Below, in pieces: positions 26,741 to 35,632 of a DNA stretch of 64,000 nucleotides. The DNA comes from Gluconobacter cerevisiae (GTDB taxonomy: Bacteria > Pseudomonadota > Alphaproteobacteria > Acetobacterales > Acetobacteraceae), in assembly GCF_015244675.1 (NCBI RefSeq), contig NZ_JABCQO010000005.1, positions 124,001 to 188,000 of the forward strand, given 5' to 3'. Position 1 is the stretch's first letter. The number at the start of each line of letters is the position of its first letter. A program made the position numbers and the translations under genes. The notes under the pieces were generated by a model. It saw only the letters and a program-made list of their open reading frames with translations. It was not told the DNA's origin and made no database searches.

Positions 26741-27423
26741 CAACCGGCGTCTCCAAATGTCTCAAGCAGGGCCTGTGCACGTGCACGCACCCCTTCTGTC
26801 GCGTTTGTACTGCTGACAATCTGCGTCAGGATGCGGCGGGCTTCCTTCTGCTGGTCGGCCGTCGCACCGGACCGCAGATCCAGCGCCACAAGACCTTCCT
26901 GAGCGAGAGGCGCCCATGCCCCGCCGCCCTGCGCCAGCGCTTCATAGCCCGAGCGGATCGCCTTCGGATCAGCAGGAGCCGCAGTCTGGGCATTCAGACC
27001 CATGTAGCGCGCCATGTCCCGCAGAGACGGCTCGGCTGCGGAATCATCCGCAACGCTTTTCCAGGACTGAAGAGCGGCAGCGTTCTGGTGTGCCTGAACC
27101 TGAAGGTCAGCAAGACGCAGCGCCGCATAAGAACGCGCACCCGCAGGACCATGCTCCGCCAGATCCTGCAAGGTTGCGGTGGCTTTACTGAGGGCCGCAG
27201 CGTCCCGCTTTGGATCAGACAGAGCCGCCATAGCCGTGAAATAGCGTGCCGATGCCGCTTTCTGCGCGACATGACGTGCATGGCTGTTCCAGCCCCACAC
27301 CCCACCACCAATGGCGCCGACGAGCACGACAACGCCAGCCACGGCACCAATCCGCCGCGCCATGGCCCGTAACCGCTGCGCCTGCATTTCTTCGTCAATC
27401 TGCGAGATGAAATCGTCTGCCAC
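26740..27423 (-). CDS. YfgM-like TPR ancillary translocon/chaperone protein
   Basis: The 227-residue protein (GTG start at 27423, GGGGA upstream) has a short cytoplasmic N terminus (ADDFISQIDEEMQAQRL), one membrane helix (GAVAGVVVLVGAIGGGVWGW) and a periplasmic Ala-rich TPR-like region. This is the YfgM/TPR_21 architecture; E. coli YfgM works with PpiD at the SecYEG translocon. An in-frame ORF reaches 27516 but lacks a better site. It is the first gene of yfgM-bamB-der. Confidence 0.82.
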   Translation of the reverse strand: MADDFISQIDEEMQAQRLRAMARRIGAVAGVVVLVGAIGGGVWGWNSHARHVAQKAASARYFTAMAALSDPKRDAAALSKATATLQDLAEHGPAGARSYAALRLADLQVQAHQNAAALQSWKSVADDSAAEPSLRDMARYMGLNAQTAAPADPKAIRSGYEALAQGGGAWAPLAQEGLVALDLRSGATADQQKEARRILTQIVSSTNATEGVRARAQALLETFGDAG

Positions 27424-27610
27424 CTGGTCCCCTGCTGGATCGGTCTTCAAACTGTTTGCACAACCATACAGGTGCGGAACCGTCGCGGCAAACGCTTCAC
27501 ACACCCGGACAGACATTCACGGAGAGCACAGTGCTGAAAAAGCGGTTTTTGCCAGAAAATCCGACCGGCCTTCAGACTTCCTTAACGCTCCCCGAAGCAT
27601 CCTGACGGCC

Positions 27611-27913
27611 ATGAAAAAGCCCGTCCCGCTCCTGCTGTTTCCACTGGTGTTTTGTGTCCTCGGCAGTTGTGCTCCGGACCGTATCGCGTCCGCCATCACC
27701 GGAAAGGACTGCAATACAGCGTATCTTTACGACGACGAAAGCTTCTGCGCGCGCCCGATCGGACCACCGCCGCCCCAGCCCTACTGTACGACGAGCTTTG
27801 AGGGCACCACCTGCTGGGCGCGTCCTGACCTCATGCCCAATGTTGCCCGCCAGACCTATGAAGGCCCGACGACGCTGACACCGCTCCAGAATCAGGAACG
27901 CATGGGGCAGTAA
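27611..27913 (+). CDS. Small lipoprotein
   Basis: The 100-residue product starts MKKPVPLLLF and has the lipobox CVLGSC, giving a mature protein of about 80 residues. The mature part has four more cysteines (KDCNTAY, SFCARP, YCTTSF, TCWARP), suggesting two disulfides in the periplasm, and a Pro-rich segment GPPPPQPYC. No family is recognised. No obvious ribosome-binding site precedes the ATG. It is divergent from the yfgM operon. Confidence 0.7.
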   Translation: MKKPVPLLLFPLVFCVLGSCAPDRIASAITGKDCNTAYLYDDESFCARPIGPPPPQPYCTTSFEGTTCWARPDLMPNVARQTYEGPTTLTPLQNQERMGQ

Positions 27914-27940
27914 GAATCGCAGACTGCCCCCAACCGGGCT

Positions 27941-28336
27941 TCAGTGATGACCGAGCTTACGCCCTGCTGCTGCCAGATTGGCGGAAAGCGTCTGGAATGA
28001 CGCCGCAATATGAGACTGAACGGCTGCGCTTCCGGCGTGGACATGAGCGATCCGCGCACTGGCTTCCTGACTGATGGCCGTTTCCTCGCGGTTGGCCTGA
28101 GCCGCAACACAGGCGTTATAGACGCGGGCTGCCTTTTCATAGACCGTCACCCGATCAACGCTTTCGTTATACAGCGCGACCGTCCCGGCCTTGATCGCAG
28201 GCGCCTGAGGCTCGGCACCACATTTTGGGGCAGTCCATGCTGCTTCAGCCGCCTGTGCCGTGCCGGCACCGACAATCCCTGCGAAAACCAGTCCAAACAG
28301 CACCGCCTTACGGCTGGCGGCAACGCAACGTCTCAT
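27941..28336 (-). CDS. Small exported protein of unknown function
   Basis: The 131-residue protein has a classic signal peptide (AVLFGLVFAGIVGAGTAQA) and a mature helical, Ala-rich domain containing two cysteines (PKCGAEP and YNACVAA) that could form a disulfide. GGGAG is 5-6 nt upstream of the ATG. It is probably periplasmic. It converges with the small lipoprotein gene and lies just upstream of no obvious partner. I do not recognise a family. Confidence 0.75.
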   Translation of the reverse strand: MRRCVAASRKAVLFGLVFAGIVGAGTAQAAEAAWTAPKCGAEPQAPAIKAGTVALYNESVDRVTVYEKAARVYNACVAAQANREETAISQEASARIAHVHAGSAAVQSHIAASFQTLSANLAAAGRKLGHH

Positions 28337-28381
28337 ACAACTCCCTTTCCTGATTGAAGCGTTGCGCGCCCTACGCCCAGA

Positions 28382-29701
28382 TCAAGGCGCAAATTTGGCA
28401 GGCTGCCCCGTAGGCGCACCCGGAACTTCATTGTCCTGCATGACGACAGTTCCACGAACGATGGTCGCCATCGGCCAGCCCGTGACGCGCGTGCCGTCAA
28501 AGGGCGTCCAGCCCGCAGGTGAAACAATCCAGTCATTGGTGATTTCGCGCTCGGCTTTCATGTCCACGAGTGTGAAATCGGCATCAAATCCAACAGCCAT
28601 TCGCCCTTTAGTATGCAACCCGTAAACCCGCGCCGGACCAGCGGCCATTAGATCCACCAGACGCGACAGCGACAGACGTCCGGCATTCACATGATCGAGC
28701 ATGACCGGCACGATTGTCTGCGTCCCCGTCAGGCCAGCCGGGCATTTCGGCCAGGGAAGCTGCTTGGCTTCAAGCGGATGCGGCGCATGGTCGGACGAGA
28801 CCACGTCCACACGCCCATCCCGTACGGCCTTCCAGCTCGCTTCCCAATGCGGACGATCCCGCAATGGCGGGTTCATGACTGCTAGACCACCAAGCTTTTC
28901 ATAACATTCCGGCGCAACCTGCGTCAGATGGTTCACCAGAACCTCAACCGTGGAAATATCCCGATATTCTGCCAGATATTCCAGTTCTTCCGCTGTCGAG
29001 ACGTGCAGGATATGCGCCGGGCGGTTGGTCTTGCGGGCCAGTGCCATGATGCGGCGCGTGCCGAGGAACGCACATTCCACATCCCGCCACACACTATGCG
29101 TTTCGTAAGGCTGGCCTTCGTGAAACATCGGTTTGCGGGCCTGAAGGCGATACTCGTCCTCGGAATGATAGGCCACGCGGCGATGGCCTGAGCGCATAAC
29201 CGCTTCAAGCCCCGCATCGTCCTCAATCATCAGATTGCCGGTGGACGATCCTGCGAAAACCTTTACCGCGCACACGCCCGGCTGCTGCTCCAGCATCGCC
29301 AGATCCGGCGTATTCTCGCGTGTCGCGCCGACATACATCCCGACATCCACATGGGCCGTCTTGCGGATATGATCGCGCTTCCAGTCGATCATCGTCACGT
29401 CGGTAATGCTCGGAGACGTGTTGGGCATGTCGAAAACCGTTGCAATGCCGCCCAGCGCTGCAGCCCGCGTTCCGGTTTCCAATGTTTCGACCTCCGGCTT
29501 GCCCGGATCGCGCAGATGAACATGCGCGTCGATCAGACCGGGCAGAACATGCAGTCCGCGTGCGTCAATGACCCGATCCGCCTCGTCCGTACCCGAAACT
29601 GACAGTGACGCCACCTTGCCGTTGCGAACCCCGATATCTGCTTCAGCCTCGCCCCAGGGAAAAACGCAGCGTCCACCGCGGATGATCAGATCGTAATGCA
29701 T
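28382..29701 (-). CDS. pyrC: Dihydroorotase
   Basis: This zinc amidohydrolase cyclises carbamoyl aspartate to dihydroorotate in pyrimidine synthesis. The 439-residue protein starts at the ATG at 29701, with AAGGA upstream. Metal-binding motifs are in order: DAHVHLRDPG, the VKVFAGSSTG segment with the probable carboxylated Lys, YHSED, ILHVSTAEE and SSDHAPH. Its size and motifs match the class I/PyrC-AllB branch. Dihydroorotase is the most likely identity; hydantoinase or allantoinase relatives are alternatives. Confidence 0.9.
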   Translation of the reverse strand: MHYDLIIRGGRCVFPWGEAEADIGVRNGKVASLSVSGTDEADRVIDARGLHVLPGLIDAHVHLRDPGKPEVETLETGTRAAALGGIATVFDMPNTSPSITDVTMIDWKRDHIRKTAHVDVGMYVGATRENTPDLAMLEQQPGVCAVKVFAGSSTGNLMIEDDAGLEAVMRSGHRRVAYHSEDEYRLQARKPMFHEGQPYETHSVWRDVECAFLGTRRIMALARKTNRPAHILHVSTAEELEYLAEYRDISTVEVLVNHLTQVAPECYEKLGGLAVMNPPLRDRPHWEASWKAVRDGRVDVVSSDHAPHPLEAKQLPWPKCPAGLTGTQTIVPVMLDHVNAGRLSLSRLVDLMAAGPARVYGLHTKGRMAVGFDADFTLVDMKAEREITNDWIVSPAGWTPFDGTRVTGWPMATIVRGTVVMQDNEVPGAPTGQPAKFAP

Positions 29702-29743
29702 GTTTCGTCCTTGCAAATCAGTAAAAAACCAAGTCTCAGCCCG

Positions 29744-31504
29744 TCATGGTGTGTGTGCGAGCGTGTCAAAGGTATCTCCATCTACGGAGACACCCTCGAT
29801 GTGATGGCGATGCCACAAAGCATAAAACAGTAATGTCCAGGCCTGCCGCGCGACGCCGCGCTGGCTGGCGCGGGCGAAAAGACGCTCCACATCCTGCTGC
29901 GGCATCATGGCGCGGATACAGGGCTGACGAGCCACCAGAGGCCCCAGACGCGGCGCCTGTTTCTCGATCCATGGCCCTACAGGCACCGTAAATCCTTGTT
30001 TTGGCGCAAACGGCCGGGCCTGAGGTAGCGCATCCTGAAGCCAGCGACGCAGAAGCCATTTCCCGTAGCCGTCACGCACTTTGAACGTCTCAGGCAAAGA
30101 CCAGATCGCTTTGGCCACAACCGGGTCCAGAAGCGGGGTACGCCCTTCCAAAGAATGCGCCATCAGACAGCGATCCAGCTTGAGCAGCAGATCGTTGGGC
30201 AGCCATTCCGCAATATCCAGCGCCTGCGCGCCTTCGAGCCCGAATGTTCCGAGCGCGAGTTCCGTCATGGCGATCCCGTGCCGCCACTGCCGCCCCCGCT
30301 GCGGAAAGCGTTTGCCAAACGTCCCGGACCGATACGGTGCACGGCCACCTTTCCACCAGGGCTTCATGACCCGTCGATAACGACCATAGCCCGCAAAAAG
30401 CTCATCCCCACCCTCACCGCTCAGGATAACGGTGACGTCTTTTTTTGCTTCGCGAGCCAGAAACCACGTCGGGATAATGGCGTAATCCGCCGCAGGGTCG
30501 TCCATACACCCTACGATGGCCGGCAGATCACGCCAGACCATGTCTTCAGTGACGGTCAGGACATGATGATCCGCACCGACAGACGCGGCCAGAGCAGCGG
30601 CATCGGCGGATTCGTCTGCCGATCCGGCATCGAAACGCGCGGTCCATGTTTTGGGGTGTGGCAGTCCCAGCCGATGAGCTGCCGCCAGAATGACGGAACT
30701 GTCGATCCCGCCCGACAGGAACAACCCAAGCGGCACATCCGCCCGCAGATGCGCTCCCACGCTGTCAAGAAGCGCCGTGTCCAGCCGCGCCAACGCGTCC
30801 GTATCCGTCAGACCGGCCGGAACCGTATCCCGTGCCTCGTGCAGAACGTGACGACGGCGTGACTCCACGATTCGCCCATCCACGATCCTGAGCGTTTCGC
30901 CCGGCAGAAGACGCCGGATACCTTCGAAAATGGTGTCCTGCCCGGTCGTGAACTGAAGCTGCATCAGTTCATCGCGCGCACTTTCGCGAACGTTGCGTCT
31001 GCCGAACCCGCCCGCCAGCAACGCCTGTGCTTCGGATGCGAAGGCGATGCCTCTTTCGTAAGCCGCAATATAGAGCGGCTTGATCCCGAACGGGTCACGC
31101 GAGAGCACCATTTCATGGCGCCCCTGCTCGTTCTCCACGATCGCGATGGCGTACATGCCCCGCAATGCATGGGTATAACCTGCACCGTCCTGTAACCACA
31201 GATGCAATGGCGGCTCGCAGTCACTATGTGTCTGAAAGCAGGTTGCAGGAAAACGTTTGCGAATGGCCGGATCGTTGTAGATTTCACCATTCGCGATCAA
31301 GGCTGCCGCGCCAAGTTTAAAGGGTTGCGCGCCGCCTGCGATATCGACGATGGACAGCCGCCGATGACGCAGGGCGGCCCCCGCCAGATCCAGCCGCCCT
31401 TCCCCATCCGGTCCACGATGGAAAATCGCCTGTGACATACGCTCCAGCGCAGCTTGATCCGGACGATGTCCCGGCAGACACGACAGGCCTGCGATGCCAC
31501 ACAT
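29744..31504 (-). CDS. asnB: Asparagine synthetase B-type glutamine amidotransferase
   Basis: The 586-residue enzyme begins MCGIAGL, so Cys2 becomes the N-terminal nucleophile of the glutaminase domain after Met removal. FHRGPDGEGR and LIANGEIYN follow. The synthetase domain has the PP-loop LFLSGGIDSS (about 265) and the LSGEGGDELFAGYGRY segment. AsnB makes asparagine from aspartate, but relatives in polysaccharide clusters amidate sugar acids. It overlaps the upstream glycosyltransferase stop by 1 nt (TGATG), so it is translationally coupled to cell-surface genes, which leaves its real substrate open. Confidence 0.88.
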   Translation of the reverse strand: MCGIAGLSCLPGHRPDQAALERMSQAIFHRGPDGEGRLDLAGAALRHRRLSIVDIAGGAQPFKLGAAALIANGEIYNDPAIRKRFPATCFQTHSDCEPPLHLWLQDGAGYTHALRGMYAIAIVENEQGRHEMVLSRDPFGIKPLYIAAYERGIAFASEAQALLAGGFGRRNVRESARDELMQLQFTTGQDTIFEGIRRLLPGETLRIVDGRIVESRRRHVLHEARDTVPAGLTDTDALARLDTALLDSVGAHLRADVPLGLFLSGGIDSSVILAAAHRLGLPHPKTWTARFDAGSADESADAAALAASVGADHHVLTVTEDMVWRDLPAIVGCMDDPAADYAIIPTWFLAREAKKDVTVILSGEGGDELFAGYGRYRRVMKPWWKGGRAPYRSGTFGKRFPQRGRQWRHGIAMTELALGTFGLEGAQALDIAEWLPNDLLLKLDRCLMAHSLEGRTPLLDPVVAKAIWSLPETFKVRDGYGKWLLRRWLQDALPQARPFAPKQGFTVPVGPWIEKQAPRLGPLVARQPCIRAMMPQQDVERLFARASQRGVARQAWTLLFYALWHRHHIEGVSVDGDTFDTLAHTP

Positions 31505-32571
31505 CAGGCACGCACCCCATCCAGAAACGCTGACCATCGCGCCATAACCACGTTCTGGGAAAACTCCCGCTCGAACCGCGTCCGTCCGTTCACGGAAAGC
31601 TGCTGCGCCAGTGCAGGATTTTCCAGAATACTGCCAATCTGCGCTGCAAGATCCTTTTCATCCTCGACTGCGGCCAGAAGCCCGTCTTGTGTGCCTTCAA
31701 GGATTTCCTGCGGGCCCTGAATGCGGCTCGCTACGACTGGCACTCCGGCGGAGAGCGCCTCAATGACGACATTCCCCAGCGGCTCGATCCGGGACGGACA
31801 GACCAGCGCGTCACAGGCCCGCAGCCATGGGCCGCTCTGCCCAATCCAACCGGGAAGATGTACACGATCCGCAACACCCTCCGCTTTCGCCAATGCCTCA
31901 AGCGCGGCACGCTCCGGTCCTTCGCCCGCAATGACGAGATGCACACCTGGAAGATGCGTCATCGCGCGGATCAACACGTCGAAGGCCTTGTTTTCATGCA
32001 GACGGCCCAGAGCGAGCACAAACGGCACTTCCTGCGGCAGAAAAGCGGGACGCTGCGGTGTCACGTCCGAAAAATCCGTCGCGAAATTCGGCAGGTGATG
32101 CACGCGATCGGCGGCCCAGCCCTGCGTTTTCATCCATTCCGCCAGCCCCCGCGTATTGCCGATCAGATGGTCACAGCGACGATAGTTCGACAGGTCGTAA
32201 TATCCGCCCAGACGCCCGGCCATCTGCCACGGACCTGACGGCACCAGACGCGCCGCCCGGCTCATCCACGCCACAACGACATCCGGCCGGAACGCATTCA
32301 GACTACGCCGCAGCGCCGGCCGGGTCCGCAGATCCAGCAAACCGCCGAACCGGTATGTCCGGGTATCGACTCCTGCTTCCTCAAGTCGTCCAAGCCGACC
32401 GACATCGTGTCGGATCAATGCCTGAACGGGACGACCGTCTCGCATCTGCGCCATCGTCAGGCGTTCAAAGAACAGCTCTGCGCCCCCTCTGGGAGCCCCC
32501 GCCATCACATGGGCCACACGACCCCGGTATTCGTTGGACGATGCAGACATCATCCTTCTTTTATCGGGCAT
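31504..32571 (-). CDS. Glycosyltransferase family 4
   Basis: The 355-residue protein has a GT-B fold: an N-terminal AHVMAGAPRGGAELFFERL loop and a C-terminal domain with FVLALGRLHENKAFDVLIRA, VIAGEGPERAALEALA and the E-x7-E motif in SRIEPLGNVVIEALSAGVPVVAS. It is a cytoplasmic nucleotide-sugar-dependent transferase, likely for LPS core or another surface glycan. The first ATG is at 32571; ATGs at 32553 and 32550 lie next to an AGAAGG site and are alternatives. It sits between the GT9 gene and asnB. Confidence 0.88.
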   Translation of the reverse strand: MPDKRRMMSASSNEYRGRVAHVMAGAPRGGAELFFERLTMAQMRDGRPVQALIRHDVGRLGRLEEAGVDTRTYRFGGLLDLRTRPALRRSLNAFRPDVVVAWMSRAARLVPSGPWQMAGRLGGYYDLSNYRRCDHLIGNTRGLAEWMKTQGWAADRVHHLPNFATDFSDVTPQRPAFLPQEVPFVLALGRLHENKAFDVLIRAMTHLPGVHLVIAGEGPERAALEALAKAEGVADRVHLPGWIGQSGPWLRACDALVCPSRIEPLGNVVIEALSAGVPVVASRIQGPQEILEGTQDGLLAAVEDEKDLAAQIGSILENPALAQQLSVNGRTRFEREFSQNVVMARWSAFLDGVRA

Positions 32572-32589
32572 GACCGACAGGGCATCAAG

Positions 32590-33510
32590 TCAGTCTGTTT
32601 CAAGGTCCGGAATAAACACGTCTTTTTCATTGAGGATTTCCGTCGCGGCCTTCAGAACCCGCGCCACGTCCAGTCCAGCCATTGGAGCATGACCTTCCGG
32701 TCCCGGCGCTTCTACAAACCGTGCAAGACAACCGGCTGGCGCATATTCCGATGCCCGGGACGGCCCGAACAGCCCCAGCGTCGACGTCCCCGCAGCAGCG
32801 GCCAGATGCATCAGGCCAGAATCGTTGCCTACAAACAGTGCGCAACGCTGAAGAAGCGCTGCCACATCGCCCAACGCGTGGTTCCCGCCCAGATCCAGCG
32901 CATCGGGAAGCGCCTCCAGCACCGGCTCCGCCCGCGTACGCTCGTCTTCACCGGGTCCATAAAACACAACCGGACGCAGATTTTCCGACCGCAGTGCCTG
33001 CGCCAGCGCTACAAACCGTTCGGGTGGCCAGATCTTGCCGTCCCAGTTCGCCGTTGGCCCTAGTGCCAGCCAACGCCCTTCAGGCAATGTCGCAACTGCA
33101 TTCGCCCGTTGTGCCTCGGACGTCCAGACCTTTGGCATTGGCGTGCGGCGATACCCCAGCGCCTCCCCGAGTTGCTCGACACGCCGTCCGGGCCGACGCC
33201 CGCCCCGTACGATAATCCGACGCCGCGCCCGCAACGTCAGTCCGAGCAGCGATCCGCGCAGGTCCACGACCATGAACCATCGCGTCGGAAAACAGGTCCG
33301 CCACAGATCAATCCAGTGCCGGTCATGGCGGCGCTTCTCCATGGTAATGATGCGCTCACAGCGTGGATCAGATTCGAAAAGCCCCGCCGCCACAGGACCA
33401 CAGACGATTGTAAACATCGCCGCCGGATAGCGTTTCTGCAACGCACCCAGCACGCCTGTGGAAATTACCGCATCGCCCAGACGGTTGGACGTAATGAACA
33501 GAATTCGCAT
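32590..33510 (-). CDS. Glycosyltransferase family 9 (heptosyltransferase-like)
   Basis: The 306-residue protein begins MRILFITSNRLGDAVISTGV, the GT9 N terminus, and has LALGPTANWDGKIWPPERFVALA plus a late FVGNDSGLMHLAAAAGT motif. GT9 enzymes add heptose or other sugars to the LPS inner core from ADP-activated donors. The ATG at 33510 overlaps the dnaQ stop (TGATG); a second ATG three bases upstream is equally possible. A lipopolysaccharide role is inferred from family and the neighbouring GT4. Confidence 0.88.
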   Translation of the reverse strand: MRILFITSNRLGDAVISTGVLGALQKRYPAAMFTIVCGPVAAGLFESDPRCERIITMEKRRHDRHWIDLWRTCFPTRWFMVVDLRGSLLGLTLRARRRIIVRGGRRPGRRVEQLGEALGYRRTPMPKVWTSEAQRANAVATLPEGRWLALGPTANWDGKIWPPERFVALAQALRSENLRPVVFYGPGEDERTRAEPVLEALPDALDLGGNHALGDVAALLQRCALFVGNDSGLMHLAAAAGTSTLGLFGPSRASEYAPAGCLARFVEAPGPEGHAPMAGLDVARVLKAATEILNEKDVFIPDLETD

Positions 33511-34196
33511 CATTCGCGATGCCACACCGCATCCTTGATAGTGCTCACGAATACCTCATGCACCTGCAGTTCTTCCGCGGTCGGCGGGGCCATTGTCCGT
33601 GGCGGACGACTGGCCAGTGCGTTGATCCCATCCGTCATGCTGCGACTGCGGGACGGCCCTGCCAGACCTAAGCCACGCTGCCGCCCGCCCATCAGTTCGA
33701 CATACACATCCGCAAGAAGTTTGCAGTCCAGCAGCGCGTTATGGGTGCCGCGCTGCGACAGGTCGATTCCGAAACGGCGGCATAACGCATCAAGACTTGC
33801 CGGAAGTCCCGGATATTTCTTCCGCGCCATTTCCACCGTGTCGATGGCCCGGCTGGCATAATCGAGCGGTTCGCGCCCACAGAACTTCAGCTCAGCATTG
33901 ACGAACTTGAAATCGAAGCGGGCATTATGCGCAATCATCGAGCTATCTCCGATGAACTCCAGAAAGCCGTCCGCGACTTCGGCGAATTTTGGCTTCCCTT
34001 CCAGATCCTCAATACGGAACCCATGCACCTTGGTCGCCTCGGGCGGAATGTCGCGCTCGGGATGTACCAGCACATGATAGACCTCACCCGTCGGGAGATC
34101 ATCAATCAGTTCAAGAGCCGCGATTTCGATGATCCGGTCGCCCATATCCGGGTCAAAACCCGTGGTTTCCGTATCGAACAGGATGGATCTTTTCAT
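33510..34196 (-). CDS. dnaQ: DNA polymerase III epsilon subunit (3'-5' exonuclease)
   Basis: This is the proofreading subunit of the replicase. The 228-residue protein is a DEDDh exonuclease with D8 and E10 in LFDTETTGFD, D95 in IAHNARFDFKF, and H152 and D157 in GTHNALLDCKLLADVY. The C-terminal part is Ser/Arg-rich and probably binds the alpha subunit. It overlaps coaE by 4 bp on one side and the GT9 gene on the other. This dnaQ-coaE-aroE block is frequent in alphaproteobacteria. Confidence 0.95.
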   Translation of the reverse strand: MKRSILFDTETTGFDPDMGDRIIEIAALELIDDLPTGEVYHVLVHPERDIPPEATKVHGFRIEDLEGKPKFAEVADGFLEFIGDSSMIAHNARFDFKFVNAELKFCGREPLDYASRAIDTVEMARKKYPGLPASLDALCRRFGIDLSQRGTHNALLDCKLLADVYVELMGGRQRGLGLAGPSRSRSMTDGINALASRPPRTMAPPTAEELQVHEVFVSTIKDAVWHRE

Positions 34197-34798
34197 GACG
34201 CCTCACGCAGCCGGTGCAACAGGGCATGGACCTGCCGGGCGGCATATCCACGTGACAGGCCGGTTCGTATCACGATGTCGGCCCGGCGTCTGCGTTCATG
34301 GTCACTCATCTGACGCTTGAGCAATCCTTTGGCGTCCATCACGCTCATACGCCCCCCGCTGCGTCCGCGCTGCCGGATACGCGACAAACGCGTGCTCATC
34401 GGGGCTTCTGCAACCACAACCAGATCGCACCGTCGGTCTTCGCCAATTTCCATCAGCAGCGGAATATCCAGCACACAGAATGGCTCTTTCCGTGCCCGGC
34501 ACTGTTTCAGAAAACGCGCCCGTTCTGCTCGCACCAGCGGATGCATGATGGCTTCCAGACGTTTCAGCGCATCAGGCTGCGTTCGTACAACCTCTCGCAG
34601 CGCGCCTCGATCCAGATGCCCTTCAAGCACCGTTTTGGAGAACATTTTTTCGATCAAAGGGAGTGCCTTGCTCCCTTTACCCTGAAGCCTCCGAACACAC
34701 GCATCCGCATCGAAAACCGACACTCCGCCCTTGCGGAACAGCGTCGCAACCGTACTTTTCCCGGCTGCCATCCCACCCGTCAGGCCAATAATCCGCAC
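34193..34798 (-). CDS. coaE: Dephospho-CoA kinase
   Basis: CoaE phosphorylates dephospho-CoA in the last step of coenzyme A synthesis. The 201-residue protein has the P-loop GLTGGMAAGKST (6-17), the VFDADACVRRL segment and DIPLLMEIG, all family-specific. Length is typical. Its start lies 3 bp after the aroE stop and its end overlaps dnaQ by 4 bp, so it is co-translated within the operon. Confidence 0.94.
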   Translation of the reverse strand: MRIIGLTGGMAAGKSTVATLFRKGGVSVFDADACVRRLQGKGSKALPLIEKMFSKTVLEGHLDRGALREVVRTQPDALKRLEAIMHPLVRAERARFLKQCRARKEPFCVLDIPLLMEIGEDRRCDLVVVAEAPMSTRLSRIRQRGRSGGRMSVMDAKGLLKRQMSDHERRRRADIVIRTGLSRGYAARQVHALLHRLREAS

Positions 34799-34801
34799 GC
34801 T

Positions 34802-35632
34802 CTAGCGCAGGCTCGCCGCCAGAAGATCGAACGTCGTCTGGTCGGCCTGCGGATCGACGCCAAACCATGCTCGAAACCCCGCCCGCGCCTGATGCACAAG
34901 CATTCCCAGACCATCCACAGTCCGCAATCCGCGATCCTGAGCCGCCAGCAACAGAGGCGTCTCGCGCGGGGTATAGACGATATCGGTCACGCACAGCCCC
35001 GGGGCAGCTTCTCTAAGCGCGGAATCCCAGTCCATGCCCGGCTTGCCCCCCATTCCCATGGAGGTGGCGTTCACCAGAAGCGAACAGCCCGACAGCAGGG
35101 ACGGCCATTCGTACCACGCGACGGCCTCGCCGCCGCCAAGTGCTGCGACCAGAGCCTCGGCCCGCTCCGGCGTCCGGTTCGCGATCACGACTTCGCAACC
35201 CCGATCCAGAAGCGCTGCCGCCACGGCCCGCGCCGCACCACCCGCGCCCAGAATCAGGGTGCGACCACCAATCGCGACATCATGCGCGCTCAGATTGTCG
35301 CAAAACCCTGTTCCGTCTGTGCAATCACCGATGATTCGTCCAGCCACAAAACAGATCGTATTCACAGCCCCCGCCCGTTTGGCGGTCGGAGTGAGTTCGT
35401 CACAGGCGCGCATGGCAGCTTCCTTATGCGGAATCGTGACGTTCACGCCCTGAAAACCCGCTGCTGCCAGCCCGCGCAACGCCTGATCGAACCCTTCAGG
35501 CTTTGTCGGCAACGGCACATACGCGCCATTCACCCCGTTCACCCGACACCAGTGATTGTGCATCAGCGGAGAGCGCGAATGTTCGACGGGCCATCCCATG
35601 ACGCCTGCAAGTTTCGTATGCCCGTCAATCAC
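34802..35632 (-). CDS. aroE: Shikimate dehydrogenase
   Basis: AroE reduces 3-dehydroshikimate to shikimate with NADPH. The 276-residue protein starts at the GTG at 35632, which overlaps the preceding stop (GTGA); longer starts would lie inside the amidohydrolase gene. Visible elements are the SRSPLMHN substrate site, GVNVTIPHKE with the catalytic Lys, DCTDGTGF with the catalytic Asp, GAGGAARAVA for NADP, NRTPERA and NATSMGM. Together with aroC in this window it covers two steps of the shikimate pathway. Confidence 0.95.
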   Translation of the reverse strand: MIDGHTKLAGVMGWPVEHSRSPLMHNHWCRVNGVNGAYVPLPTKPEGFDQALRGLAAAGFQGVNVTIPHKEAAMRACDELTPTAKRAGAVNTICFVAGRIIGDCTDGTGFCDNLSAHDVAIGGRTLILGAGGAARAVAAALLDRGCEVVIANRTPERAEALVAALGGGEAVAWYEWPSLLSGCSLLVNATSMGMGGKPGMDWDSALREAAPGLCVTDIVYTPRETPLLLAAQDRGLRTVDGLGMLVHQARAGFRAWFGVDPQADQTTFDLLAASLR

